Below, piece after piece: positions 47,677 through 58,286 of a stretch of DNA of 64,000 nt. The position numbers were made by a program, and so were the translations under genes. Numbering within the stretch: the first letter of the stretch is position 1; every line of letters starts with the position of its first letter. A model generated the notes under the pieces. It was not told where the DNA came from. It worked only from the letters and a program-made list of their open reading frames with translations, and searched no databases. This DNA is from Clostridiales bacterium (GTDB lineage: Bacteria; Bacillota; Clostridia; Peptostreptococcales; Acidaminobacteraceae), in NCBI GenBank assembly GCA_030446305.1, contig JASUSA010000001.1, positions 1 through 64,000 on the forward strand. Reading direction: 5' to 3'.

Positions 47677-50600
47677 TTAACTGGATGCTTTTTGACCTCT
47701 TTTTGCCGTTGCGGTGGTCTCAGTCATTTTCTTTGTCTTGGCCGATGCGCTTTTCGCCTCGGCCGCTGCACTTTTCGTCTTAACTGGTGCATTTTTCGCT
47801 TTCGTTGCTGTACTTTTCGTCTTAGCCGATGCGCTTTTTGTCTTAGCTTGTGCACTTTTTGTTTTTACGGCTGATTGATTTTTCTCAGTTGCCGCATCTT
47901 TCATCACTGCTGATATCGTTTTTTTCTTTTGTTTTAAGGGCTTTGCAGCGGCTGCATCTGTAGCTGCAACGGTTTTGCCACTCCGCTTTTTAACTGGTTC
48001 TGCGACTTTTGGGACAAAAGGCTCTTTCGCAAGAATATCCGCAAGAAATGCACCTGTGTAGGACCCTTCCACACGCGCCACTTCCTCAGGTGTCCCGTTA
48101 GCCACGATGCCACCGCCTTTGTCACCGCCGTCAGGACCTAAGTCAATAATATAGTCGGCAGACTTTACAACGTCCAGATTGTGTTCAATGACAATCACCG
48201 TATTGCCAGCATCAACAAGTTTTTGCAGCACATTAATAAGATTGTGAACATCCGCCGTATGAAGTCCGGTCGTCGGTTCATCTAGAATATAGAGTGTTTT
48301 GCCCGTACTCACCTTGCTGAGCTCCGTCGCAAGCTTAATCCGTTGTGCTTCTCCACCGGAAAGTTGTGTTGACGGCTGCCCAAGGCGTATATAATCTAGG
48401 CCAACGTCATGCAGTGTTTTAATTTTACGCTTAATCTTCGGAATATTGGCAAAGAAATCAAGTGCCTCTTCAACCGTCAGATCCAAAACATCCGAAATCG
48501 TCTTGCCCTTGTATTTTACTTCTAGCGTTTCACGATTATACCGCTTGCCCTTGCAGACATCACACTGAACATAGACGTCCGGCAGAAAATGCATTTCGAT
48601 CTTGATAATGCCATCGCCTTTGCAGTGCTCACAGCGGCCGCCGGCGACGTTAAAACTAAAACGTCCCTTTTGGTATCCTCTCATTTTCGATTCCGGCACC
48701 TGTGCAAAAATATCGCGGATGTAATCAAAGACACCTGTATAAGTAGCGGGATTAGAACGCGGTGTACGGCCAATTGGCGATTGGTCGATATCAATAATCT
48801 TATCAATATTTTCAAGACCTAAAATGTCTTCGTGCTTTCCCGGTTTTACGCGACTTTTATTGATCTTTAACGCACAGCTTTTGTAGAGAATTTCATTGAC
48901 CAGTGTACTCTTGCCAGAACCTGAAACCCCCGTTACAACACAGAGTACACCCAAAGGAAAATCTACGTCAATGCCCTTCAAGTTATTTTCTGCTGCTTTT
49001 GTAATGGTAATTCGCTCTGGTCTCGGCAGTCTTCTAACCTGTGGCAAATCAATATGCTTTCTGCCGGAAAGGTACTGACCTGTAATCGATTCTTCAGAAT
49101 TCAGAATCGTTTCATAGGGTCCCTCAGCAATAATATAACCGCCGTGTTCGCCAGCGCCCGGACCTAAGTCTAGGATATAATCCGCTTCAGTAATTGTCTC
49201 TTCATCGTGTTCAACGACGATGAGCGTATTGCCGAGATTCGTCAAACTCCGAAGTGTCTTTAAAAGTTTTTGATTGTCCTTTTGATGGAGTCCAATGCTT
49301 GGTTCATCAAGAATGTAAAGCACACCGACGAGACCGGAGCCAATCTGTGTGGCCAGCCTTATGCGTTGTGATTCACCACCGGACAAGGTACTCGCTGCCC
49401 TGGAAAGATTAAGGTATTCCAGGCCGACATTTTGAAGGAAGGTCAAACGCGCCACGATTTCCTTTAAAATCTGTTCCGCAATTTTTTGTTCGGTTGCCGA
49501 CAAGGCGAGCTGATCGAAAAAAATCAGTGCATCTTTAACAGACATTTCTGTGATATCGCTTATCCGCATACCGCCCACTGTCACCGCCAGGACTTCATCC
49601 TTAAGGCGTTTGCCATGACAGGTCTCGCATTCAATCATGCTCATAAATTCATCGATTTTTTCGCGGATATATTCAGAATTTGTCGCCGCATAACGTCTTT
49701 CAAAGTTATTGACAAGACCTTCAAAAGGACGGCTAAATGAGGTATAACCCGCATACTTACTATCGTATTCAAAAGTAACGACACGATCGCCGGTACCATA
49801 GAAAATCTCATTTTTCAGTTTCTCGGGAAACGCTCTAAAAGGTGTCTGCTGTGTCACGCCATAGTCTTCCAGCATAGCATTAATCATGCTCACATAGAAA
49901 GATCCCTCAGAACTATTGGCAATTGGCAGCAATGCCCCTTCCTCAATACTGAGTTTCGTATCCGGCACAAGCAGTTCAGGGTCAACCTTCTTCGTAAAAC
50001 CCAATCCATTGCAGGTTGGGCACGCACCATAGGGCGCATTGAAGGAAAACATCCGCGGTTCCATTTCAGTAATGCCTTCACCGTGTTCAGGACATGAAAA
50101 CTGCGTATTAAAGGATAAATCCTCACCACCGATAACATCAATAATAATCAGTCCCTCTGTCAATTTTAAAACAGTTTCCAGTGCGTCTGTTAGACGCTGC
50201 TGAATTTCTGGTTTTACAATCAATCGGTCAATGACAACTTCGATGGTATGTTTCTTATTTTTATCGAGATCAATACTGTCTGCGAGATCAAAGGTCTCCG
50301 TATCAATGCGCGCACGTACATAGCCTTCTTTTTTAAGCTGCTCGAGCAGCTTTTGGTGCTGTCCCTTTTTCCCGACGACCACCGGTGCCAGCACTTGAAT
50401 TCTCGTTCCCGCTTCAAGCGCCAGAATTTTATCGACAATCTGATCGACTGTTTGGGGTGAAATTTCAATGCCGCAAACTGGGCAGTGCGGGATGCCGACG
50501 CGCGCGTACAGCAGCCTTAGGTAGTCATATATTTCCGTAACCGTTCCAACAGTGGATCTGGGATTTCGGCTGGTCGTCTTCTGATCAATTGAAATGGCAG

Positions 50601-50847
50601 GCGACAATCCTTCAATGTACTCAACATTTGGTTTCTCCATCTGTCCGAGAAACTGTCTGGCATATGCTGACAAACTCTCAACATAACGTCTTTGTCCCTC
50701 TGCATAGATGGTGTCAAACGCAAGTGATGACTTGCCCGATCCGCTAAGCCCTGTGATGACGACCATCTGATCTCTCGGAATATGGACATCAATCCCTTTA
50801 AGGTTGTGCTCTTTCGCACATTTTACAAATATTTCATTCTTACTCAT
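47677..50847 (-). CDS. uvrA: Excinuclease ABC subunit A with extended basic C-terminal tail
   Basis: [43 protein letters not shown]; two ABC signatures; ~110-aa Lys/Ala/Thr/Ser tail. Confidence 0.96.
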   Translation of the reverse strand: MSKNEIFVKCAKEHNLKGIDVHIPRDQMVVITGLSGSGKSSLAFDTIYAEGQRRYVESLSAYARQFLGQMEKPNVEYIEGLSPAISIDQKTTSRNPRSTVGTVTEIYDYLRLLYARVGIPHCPVCGIEISPQTVDQIVDKILALEAGTRIQVLAPVVVGKKGQHQKLLEQLKKEGYVRARIDTETFDLADSIDLDKNKKHTIEVVIDRLIVKPEIQQRLTDALETVLKLTEGLIIIDVIGGEDLSFNTQFSCPEHGEGITEMEPRMFSFNAPYGACPTCNGLGFTKKVDPELLVPDTKLSIEEGALLPIANSSEGSFYVSMINAMLEDYGVTQQTPFRAFPEKLKNEIFYGTGDRVVTFEYDSKYAGYTSFSRPFEGLVNNFERRYAATNSEYIREKIDEFMSMIECETCHGKRLKDEVLAVTVGGMRISDITEMSVKDALIFFDQLALSATEQKIAEQILKEIVARLTFLQNVGLEYLNLSRAASTLSGGESQRIRLATQIGSGLVGVLYILDEPSIGLHQKDNQKLLKTLRSLTNLGNTLIVVEHDEETITEADYILDLGPGAGEHGGYIIAEGPYETILNSEESITGQYLSGRKHIDLPQVRRLPRPERITITKAAENNLKGIDVDFPLGVLCVVTGVSGSGKSTLVNEILYKSCALKINKSRVKPGKHEDILGLENIDKIIDIDQSPIGRTPRSNPATYTGVFDYIRDIFAQVPESKMRGYQKGRFSFNVAGGRCEHCKGDGIIKIEMHFLPDVYVQCDVCKGKRYNRETLEVKYKGKTISDVLDLTVEEALDFFANIPKIKRKIKTLHDVGLDYIRLGQPSTQLSGGEAQRIKLATELSKVSTGKTLYILDEPTTGLHTADVHNLINVLQKLVDAGNTVIVIEHNLDVVKSADYIIDLGPDGGDKGGGIVANGTPEEVARVEGSYTGAFLADILAKEPFVPKVAEPVKKRSGKTVAATDAAAAKPLKQKKKTISAVMKDAATEKNQSAVKTKSAQAKTKSASAKTKSTATKAKNAPVKTKSAAAEAKSASAKTKKMTETTATAKRGQKASS

Positions 50848-50862
50848 GTCTCCGCCTCGTCA

Positions 50863-52845
50863 CTATTTTCGCTTTCTCGTCTGTTTCAGTTCAATAATTA
50901 AATCCCTCAACTCTGCCGCACGTTCAAACTGCAGCTGCTTAGAGGCATCATACATCTCGCTTTCCAGCGTTTCCAGGTATTGATTAAATTCATGTTTTGT
51001 CATTTCTTCAATGCGGTCAATACCATAAGGTGCTGTCTCTTCTGCCGCGACGGTTGCTTCAATAACATCGCGAATCCCTTTTTTAATACTCTGTGGTATT
51101 ATCCCATGCGCCTGATTATAGGCTTCCTGAATCTCACGTCTTCTATTGGTTTCACTTATGGCGACATTCATGGATCGCGTCATCTGATCGGCATACATAA
51201 TAACCTTGCCGTGTTCGTGACGCGCAGCCCTGCCGATGGTTTGTATAAGTGACGTTTCCGATCTCAAAAAGCCTTCTTTATCCGCATCGAGAATAGCGAC
51301 CAATGACACTTCCGGTAAATCGAGACCCTCTCTCAACAGGTTAATGCCAATGAGCACGTCAAATTGACCGCGCCTAAGATCCTGAATAATCGTCATGCGC
51401 TCCATCGTCTTGATATCCGAGTGCATATACCTGACCTTAACCTCTAACTTTTTAAAATAATCGGTCAAATCCTCGGCCATTTTTTTCGTCAGCGTGGTAA
51501 TGAGAACGCGTTCATTCTGTTCAACGCGCTTCATAATTTCACCGTAGAGATCGTCAATTTGATTCTTGATCGGCCTGACTTCTATAATGGGGTCCAGCAA
51601 CCCTGTCGGCCTGATAATCTGTTCTGTAATCTGTGCCGTCTGGTCGTACTCATAGGGTCCCGGTGTTGCACTGACAAAAATAATCTGATTGATTAGCGAC
51701 TCGAATTCGTTGAAATTAAGCGGCCTGTTGTCAAGTGCTGACGGCAGTCTAAAACCGAAATCTACCAATGATTCTTTTCGCGTTCTGTCGCCGCCGTACA
51801 TCGCGCGTATCTGTGGAATCGTAACATGTGATTCGTCAATAACCAGCAAAAAATCATCTGGAAAATAATCTAGCAATGTGAACGGCCTACTGCCTGACGG
51901 TCTTCCAGATAGGATTCTGGAATAGTTCTCGATGCCCTGACAGAATCCAACTTCTTTAAGCATTTCAATATCATAGCGCGTTCGTTGATCAATACGCTGC
52001 GCCTCAATGAGCTTATTGTTGTCTTTGAACTGCTTAACTTGGGCATCCAGTTCTTTTTCAATTTCTACGATTGCCGTTTCCAGCTTGTCCTTTGGCGTCA
52101 CATAATGGGAAGCCGGATAAATGGTGATATGTGTGCGATAGCCCAGAATTTCTCCGGTTAGTGCATTGATTTCGCCAATGCGTTCAATTTCATCACCAAA
52201 GAGTTCAATTCTGTATGCTTTTTCAAACTCGTACGCCGGCATTACTTCGATGACGTCACCGCGTACGCGAAAGGTGTTTCGCGTAAAATTGATATCATTG
52301 CGTGAATATTGAATATCGACGAGCCGTTTTAAAATTTCATTTCTCGTCTTGGTCATGCCAGGCCTAATGGATAATGTCATATTGGCATAGTCAATCGGGT
52401 CACCCAAACCATAGATACAGGAAACGGACGCGACAATAATGACATCGCGCCGCTCAAAGAGTGCGGAGGTCGCAGAGTGTCTTAGCTTGTCAATTTCATC
52501 ATTAATAGACGCATCTTTTTCAATATACGTATCACTTGCGGCAACGTAGGCTTCCGGCTGATAGTAATCATAATAGCTGACAAAGAATTCTACTGCATTG
52601 TCTGGAAAAAACTCTTTAAATTCAGACGCCAACTGCGCTGCAAGCGTTTTATTGTGCGCTATAATCAATGTTGGCCGCTGAACGGCTTCTATGATGTTTG
52701 CCACTGTAAACGTTTTGCCCGATCCCGTGACGCCTAGAAGGATACTCGCCCTTTCATTGGCGTCAATGCGATTGGTGATCTCCTGAATGGCAGCAGGCTG
52801 ATCGCCGGTTGGTTTATATTCTGATTTGATGACAAATTTATTCAA
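50863..52845 (-). CDS. uvrB: Excinuclease ABC subunit B
   Basis: [56 protein letters not shown] start at 52845 after GGAGG more likely than ORF start 52905. Confidence 0.95.
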   Translation of the reverse strand: MNKFVIKSEYKPTGDQPAAIQEITNRIDANERASILLGVTGSGKTFTVANIIEAVQRPTLIIAHNKTLAAQLASEFKEFFPDNAVEFFVSYYDYYQPEAYVAASDTYIEKDASINDEIDKLRHSATSALFERRDVIIVASVSCIYGLGDPIDYANMTLSIRPGMTKTRNEILKRLVDIQYSRNDINFTRNTFRVRGDVIEVMPAYEFEKAYRIELFGDEIERIGEINALTGEILGYRTHITIYPASHYVTPKDKLETAIVEIEKELDAQVKQFKDNNKLIEAQRIDQRTRYDIEMLKEVGFCQGIENYSRILSGRPSGSRPFTLLDYFPDDFLLVIDESHVTIPQIRAMYGGDRTRKESLVDFGFRLPSALDNRPLNFNEFESLINQIIFVSATPGPYEYDQTAQITEQIIRPTGLLDPIIEVRPIKNQIDDLYGEIMKRVEQNERVLITTLTKKMAEDLTDYFKKLEVKVRYMHSDIKTMERMTIIQDLRRGQFDVLIGINLLREGLDLPEVSLVAILDADKEGFLRSETSLIQTIGRAARHEHGKVIMYADQMTRSMNVAISETNRRREIQEAYNQAHGIIPQSIKKGIRDVIEATVAAEETAPYGIDRIEEMTKHEFNQYLETLESEMYDASKQLQFERAAELRDLIIELKQTRKRK

Positions 52846-53090
52846 GCAAACCTCCAAACATGTGTTCGTTTTTTCTATTATATGATTTTTGATTCCATTC
52901 GTCAACGCGCGCTTTTAAAGGATCAAAATTTTTTACCCATTTATATAAAATTTGATAGAAAAATTTATAGACCAACATTATACCATGAATTTATGAATAC
53001 CAAGTTAAAAAAAAGAAACAATGTATCGCGAATCGCCCACATTGCTTCTTATATATATGCTCAGTCATCTTTGCAGCACATCAATCTACT

Positions 53091-53294
53091 TCAATTCAAC
53101 AGCCAGAAATGCAGGCCAACAACACTCAAAAGGATAATGGCACCTATAATGCCAAAGAGAATTTTCGTATCGCGCTGTTGAGCGCCGGACGGCTGTTCCC
53201 TTTGCTGCTTTTCCGCAGTATTGCTTGATGCACCGCGCATCGATTCAACATCACTTTGAATGCGTTTGGCATATGTCATATACTTTTTGATCAT
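53091..53294 (-). CDS. Small single-TM protein
   Basis: 67 aa with C-terminal TM ILFGIIGAIILLSVVGLHFWLL. Confidence 0.5.
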   Translation of the reverse strand: MIKKYMTYAKRIQSDVESMRGASSNTAEKQQREQPSGAQQRDTKILFGIIGAIILLSVVGLHFWLLN

Positions 53295-53402
53295 TAAAGC
53301 CTCCTCAACCTCAGCCGCTAAAGCTTTGTGAATAGTCCCCGTAAAGGCATTGCAAAGGCATTACAAAGGCCTTTCAAGCGCAATGCTCGCTTGTATATTC
53401 CG

Positions 53403-54611
53403 TTATTCTGCTCTAAGAATTTCAAGTGCCTTCTGAAGCTGGTTATCATCTTCATCAGTAGGATTTTCTTTTTCTAGGTAAGCATCATCCAGCGGAACGA
53501 CAATATCCGGTTCGATGCCAATCCCATGAATATTCTCTCCATTTGGTGTAAAATACTGTGCCGTCGTCAGCTTGTAACCCGTATCGTCGAGATAAGGTCT
53601 AACCACTTGTACAATGCCCTTGCCAAATGTTGTAACGCCTATGATGGTCGCCGCATGATTATCTTTTAACGCGCCTGTCAAAATTTCTGAAGCGCTTGCA
53701 GATCCCTCATCAACGAGTACAGCCAATTTAACATCGTAGTGCTTTGCATCGGATTCAAACGATTCATGATCGCCGTTACGGCTGTCTGTATAGACAATCA
53801 GACTTTTGCCCAATAAGCTGTCTGAAATATCTACACATTGATCCAAATAACCGCCCGGATTTTGTCTGAGGTCGATCACCACTTTTTTTGCACCTTTTGA
53901 AACGAGTTCATCCATGTGTTTTTTGAATTCTTCCGCAGCATTTTCATCAAACATTGACAATCTGAGATAACCGATTTCATCATCAATCATTCTCGATTTG
54001 ACAACTTTGACATCAATCCACGCACGTACGATTTCAACATCAAATTTTTCCCGTTTAGATGGTCTGTATATTGTAATCGTCACCGCTGTACCCGGTTCAC
54101 CTTTTATTTTGCTGATCGCTTCATCCATTACCTCAGCATTGACTTCTTCGCCATTGACTGCGACGATGAGATCTTTTGCCTGTAGTCCTACATGATCTGC
54201 GGGTGTATCTTCTATTGGTGAAACAATCTCAATTTCATTGTTGTCATTCGGCGTCAAATAGATGCCAATACCCGGATACTCTCCGGAAGATGATTCCATA
54301 TAACTTGAAAATTCTTCAGCATTCATAAAGACGGAATAAGGATCGTTCAACACCTCAAACATACCCTTTTTCATGCCTTCGTAAAGCAGTGCATCATCAA
54401 CTTCTTTGTAATAATTTGTTTCAATATACGTCTTGAGATCGTTTACTTCCGAATACGACGAATAGAGTTTCTGATAGGCATCCATGCTCTCACGGCTGAT
54501 GACGACTTTATCACCTATAGTAAGTTCAATAAAATTAGTTGCGAAAAAAGTACCCATAACACTGATTAACACTAAAAAAATACTTAACATTACAACATTT
54601 GATTTCTTCAA
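53403..54611 (-). CDS. S41-family C-terminal processing peptidase
   Basis: PDZ and protease domains: VVIDLRQNPGGYLDQCVDISD, VLVDEGSASASEILTGAL, GKGIVQ. Confidence 0.92.
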   Translation of the reverse strand: MKKSNVVMLSIFLVLISVMGTFFATNFIELTIGDKVVISRESMDAYQKLYSSYSEVNDLKTYIETNYYKEVDDALLYEGMKKGMFEVLNDPYSVFMNAEEFSSYMESSSGEYPGIGIYLTPNDNNEIEIVSPIEDTPADHVGLQAKDLIVAVNGEEVNAEVMDEAISKIKGEPGTAVTITIYRPSKREKFDVEIVRAWIDVKVVKSRMIDDEIGYLRLSMFDENAAEEFKKHMDELVSKGAKKVVIDLRQNPGGYLDQCVDISDSLLGKSLIVYTDSRNGDHESFESDAKHYDVKLAVLVDEGSASASEILTGALKDNHAATIIGVTTFGKGIVQVVRPYLDDTGYKLTTAQYFTPNGENIHGIGIEPDIVVPLDDAYLEKENPTDEDDNQLQKALEILRAE

Positions 54612-54621
54612 ATTCTACACC

Positions 54622-55776
54622 TCAATTTCCTTTTACATATGGAATCGGATCAACGTATTCACCATTGACGCGAACTTCGAAATGAACGTGTGGCCCTGTT
54701 GAAAAACCAGTGCTGCCTGATTTTGCAATCGAATCACCTTTTGAAACAGCATCGCCTACCGAAACCAGCAAGCTGTTATTATGTGCATACAATGTTGAAT
54801 AGCCGCCGCCGTGGTCAATAATCACCACTTTGCCATAACCGCCGTACCAGTCGGCATAGATAACTGTACCCGATTGTGCTGCAACAACCGTTGTATTGGT
54901 AGATGCCGAAATATCAATTCCCGTATGCATCGTTTCCTTTTTCGTTATCGGATGAACGCGCACACCAAAATCAGAGGTAATAATCGTATTGCCCGGTACG
55001 GGCCACATCATCTCACCACCTACATAGGTTTCAGAAAGCTTTAGATTTTTAATGACACTTGTCAGTTGATCTGCTTCATCCAATAATTCACCTTCAGCTT
55101 CATTCAGCGCCGCTTCGTCTTTTTTGAGATCTTCCTTGTAGGCGACTAAATCTTTAAGCTGGCCTTCCAGTTGATCCTGTTTATTGCTCTTATCTTGAAA
55201 TAAAGATTCGAGATCCTGTTTGACCGCCTCGAGCTCTGTTTTTTTTGCAATAATGGCATCGCGCTGTTCTTTTAACTCTCTGATAAGATTTTGATCGTGT
55301 ACAAGTACCTTTTGGAGCATGTCAATACGGCTCAGGAGATCTGAAAAATCTTCTGAACCAAACAGCACTTCAAGGTAACCAATGGTTCCCGTTTTATACA
55401 TGACGCGAAGTCTTGAATCCAGCAAATCGTTTTTATCGGAAATCTGCGTCTCAGCATCTGCCAGTTCATCTGTCTTTACTACGATTTCATCCTCTGTCTG
55501 CGCAATATTGCCATCGAGCTTTTCAATTTCCCGTTCAAGTCCTTTAATCGCTTCGGTCGTATTTACAATTTTCGTATTGGTGGTATTTTGGAGTGATTTA
55601 TTCTGGCTGATGGAATCATCAAGCGCTTCAATTTTTTCTTTTAACGTCTCCAGTTCCCGCTCTCTCTTTTTCAATTCATCATTGTCAGACCATACAATTG
55701 AACTCGCCAGAATAATCATAGAAAGCAATATCACAACCGTTTTTCGACATCTCACCATGCTATGCCTCCTAGACAT
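54622..55776 (-). CDS. EnvC-like coiled-coil M23 peptidase
   Basis: Coiled coil then DFGVRVHPITKKETMHTGIDI, VIIDHGGGYSTLYAH, GPHVHFEVRVNGEYVDP. Confidence 0.92.
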   Translation of the reverse strand: MSRRHSMVRCRKTVVILLSMIILASSIVWSDNDELKKRERELETLKEKIEALDDSISQNKSLQNTTNTKIVNTTEAIKGLEREIEKLDGNIAQTEDEIVVKTDELADAETQISDKNDLLDSRLRVMYKTGTIGYLEVLFGSEDFSDLLSRIDMLQKVLVHDQNLIRELKEQRDAIIAKKTELEAVKQDLESLFQDKSNKQDQLEGQLKDLVAYKEDLKKDEAALNEAEGELLDEADQLTSVIKNLKLSETYVGGEMMWPVPGNTIITSDFGVRVHPITKKETMHTGIDISASTNTTVVAAQSGTVIYADWYGGYGKVVIIDHGGGYSTLYAHNNSLLVSVGDAVSKGDSIAKSGSTGFSTGPHVHFEVRVNGEYVDPIPYVKGN

Positions 55777-56662
55777 TCAAGTACTTGCGCATTGACCAGA
55801 TACTCCCGAGTGCACCAATCCCCGCCCCAATAATGAAGAACAGGAAGATCAAATCGCCAACCAGCACTTCCGGCTTTACGACATAGGCAGATATAAGTGC
55901 GTAAAAGTCAGAATTCAACAAATCATAAACATACGTATACAAGAATTTCATAACAAGGGTCGATACACCGGCCCCCATCATGCCAAGCAAGGTTCCCTCC
56001 GTTAAGAAAGGCCATCGTATAAACCAGTTGGTGGCACCAACGTATTTCATAATGTTAATTTCGCGTCGGCGCGCATTGACAGCTAGTTTAATGGTATTGT
56101 GTATGATAAAAGTAGAAATTGCAATGAGGACAAACATGATTATCATCCCCGCCTTGCGCATCATTTCCGTAAAATTCAGAAGTGTTTCAACAATGTCCTG
56201 ATATGATTTTACTTCTTCGACGCCCGGCAGTGTTGACATCGTACTCACGACTTGCGCAGAATAGTAGATATCCGTTAAATAGACGATAAATGAGTTTGGC
56301 AGCGGATTTTCTTCAAGTCCCTCTAATAAATAGGCATTGTCCTGCCATGATTCTTTCATCTGTTCAAGTGCATCTGAACGGCTTTCATATATAACCTGAT
56401 CGACGCCGGTAATGCCTTCAATCGTCGTTTGAAGTGATTCGCGTTCCTCGGCACTGACATCGTCTCCGATATAGACTTGTATGGAATTGAATTGGTCTTT
56501 AGCCGACTGCGCCATGGCATTAATGTTGATAATCAATGCAAAAATAATGCCTAATATAATCAGTGTCGCAGAAACAGATGAGATCGATGCGATGCTCATC
56601 ATGCGGTTCCGCCACAAACTCTTTAATGCTGTCTTAAGTGTGAAAATGGGCTTAATCGTCAT
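55769..56662 (-). CDS. ftsX: Cell-division permease FtsX
   Basis: KSLWRNRMMSIASISSVSATLIILGII; VNARRREINIMKYVGATNWFIRWPFLTEG. Confidence 0.93.
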   Translation of the reverse strand: MTIKPIFTLKTALKSLWRNRMMSIASISSVSATLIILGIIFALIININAMAQSAKDQFNSIQVYIGDDVSAEERESLQTTIEGITGVDQVIYESRSDALEQMKESWQDNAYLLEGLEENPLPNSFIVYLTDIYYSAQVVSTMSTLPGVEEVKSYQDIVETLLNFTEMMRKAGMIIMFVLIAISTFIIHNTIKLAVNARRREINIMKYVGATNWFIRWPFLTEGTLLGMMGAGVSTLVMKFLYTYVYDLLNSDFYALISAYVVKPEVLVGDLIFLFFIIGAGIGALGSIWSMRKYLNV

Positions 56663-57359
56663 ATCCGTAAACTCCTATTTTGTCATCTCTTGCTACGTTG
56701 CCCTTTTCAAGTGCAATGACGCGTTTGCGCATAATATCCACAATTTCGCGATCGTGCGTTGCCATTAAGATCGTCGTGCCGCGGCGGTTGATGGTTCTCA
56801 ATATTTTCATAATTTCCCATGATGTCTCGGGGTCAAGATTGCCTGTCGGTTCATCTGCAATGAGAATTGGCGGATTATTAATCATCGCACGTGCAATGGA
56901 TACACGTTGCTGTTCACCGCCTGAAAGCTGGTTTGGATAGACATTGCCCTTTCCCATTAAGCCTACCAGCGCCAAAATCATCGGAACTTGTTTCCGAATA
57001 ATACGCTGATTGGTGCCGACAATTTCCATGGCAAAGGCAATATTTTCATAAACTGTTTTGTTCGGCAAAAGCCTAAAATCTTGAAAGACAACACCGACTT
57101 TGCGCCGTAAATAGGGAATGCGTCTACGGTGAAGCCGCGTGATATTGGTTTCATCAACCCATATTTTCCCGGTTGATACGTCCACTTCCTTAAGAATCGT
57201 CTTGATAAAGGTTGATTTGCCTGCGCCGCTTGGCCCAACGATAAACACAAATTCACCCTTTTCTATTTTTATGTTAACATTATCCAGCGCCATGACGCCG
57301 TTGTCATACTTCTTGGATACATTCTGAAATTCAATCATAGTTGCTCCTAATCTAAGCAA
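56652..57359 (-). CDS. ftsE: Cell-division ATP-binding protein FtsE
   Basis: [51 protein letters not shown]. Confidence 0.95.
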   Translation of the reverse strand: MLRLGATMIEFQNVSKKYDNGVMALDNVNIKIEKGEFVFIVGPSGAGKSTFIKTILKEVDVSTGKIWVDETNITRLHRRRIPYLRRKVGVVFQDFRLLPNKTVYENIAFAMEIVGTNQRIIRKQVPMILALVGLMGKGNVYPNQLSGGEQQRVSIARAMINNPPILIADEPTGNLDPETSWEIMKILRTINRRGTTILMATHDREIVDIMRKRVIALEKGNVARDDKIGVYGYDD

Positions 57360-57369
57360 AGTTTATCTA

Positions 57370-57482
57370 AGGAAATTACATCCTATCACTCAGTTGAACC
57401 TTCACCCAATGGGTTGAATACCCGCTTTAAATAGGGTATATATTGCAGTGAGCGTGTTAAACGCTTAATGATGCCATTTCCT
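57370..57482 (+). repeat. Dispersed ~115-bp repeat, copy G
   Basis: AGGAAATTACATCCTATCACTCAGTTGAACCTTCACCCAAT...GTGTTAAACGCTTAATGATGCCATTTCCT. Confidence 0.82.
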
Positions 57483-57566
57483 CATCTACTAACTATTATA
57501 CCTGTATTTTCCGCTTTTTTAATAGTATAATTATTAAATAAATATTACACGAACGGAGTGTTGAGA

Positions 57567-58142
57567 ATGGATAAAAAGCAATTGCGTCAACAGGTTATCA
57601 CGGCTCGAAACGCACTCGGCGATGAAATGCGCCTTACCTTGAGCAAGCAAATACAACAGAAAGTGCTTAGTTTACCTGAATTTAAGTTTGCACGCGCCGC
57701 TGCAGGGTTCGTCGATTTTCGCAATGAAGTCTACATGCGCCCGATTTTACAGTCTGTATTAAATGCCAATATTCCGTTAATGCTGCCAAGAATCAGCAAT
57801 GACGGAAAAGAAATGATCTTTTATCAGGTCAGCAATTTAGATCATTTGACAACCAGCCGTTTCGGTATTAAAGAACCGAATCCTGACCGCTGTACACTGG
57901 GCGATACGAGTCAACTCTCAATTGTCTTAACCCCTGGTGTTGCTTTCACACAGGATGGTTACCGCCTTGGATATGGCGGCGGTTTTTACGACCGCTTTTT
58001 TCAAAAGATCAGCGAGGACGTCCAACGCGTTGGCATTGCTTTTGAAATGCAAATGGTATCTGAAATTCCACACGAATCACATGATATTCGCGTTCATTGC
58101 ATCGTTACTGAACAGAATATCTACGAAGTTTCTCTAAAATAA
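57567..58142 (+). CDS. 5-formyltetrahydrofolate cyclo-ligase
   Basis: MDKKQLRQQVITARNAL; VLTPGVAFTQDGYRLGYGGGFYDRFF. Confidence 0.92.
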   Translation: MDKKQLRQQVITARNALGDEMRLTLSKQIQQKVLSLPEFKFARAAAGFVDFRNEVYMRPILQSVLNANIPLMLPRISNDGKEMIFYQVSNLDHLTTSRFGIKEPNPDRCTLGDTSQLSIVLTPGVAFTQDGYRLGYGGGFYDRFFQKISEDVQRVGIAFEMQMVSEIPHESHDIRVHCIVTEQNIYEVSLK

Positions 58143-58180
58143 AGATATTACAAAATCATCTTATGATGATTATGAATCAG

Positions 58181-58222
58181 CAAGGGCAGTGATTAATGAA
58201 TCACCGCCCTTGTTGAGGTTTT
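58181..58222 (+). terminator. Terminator of 5-FCL gene
   Basis: AAGGGCAGTGATT-AATG-AATCACCGCCCTTGTTGAGGTTTTT. Confidence 0.7.
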
Positions 58223-58286
58223 TCTATCCTATTATTGTTGTCTATCCTATTATTATGAAATCATTTCCCCAATGATTTATTCAGTA

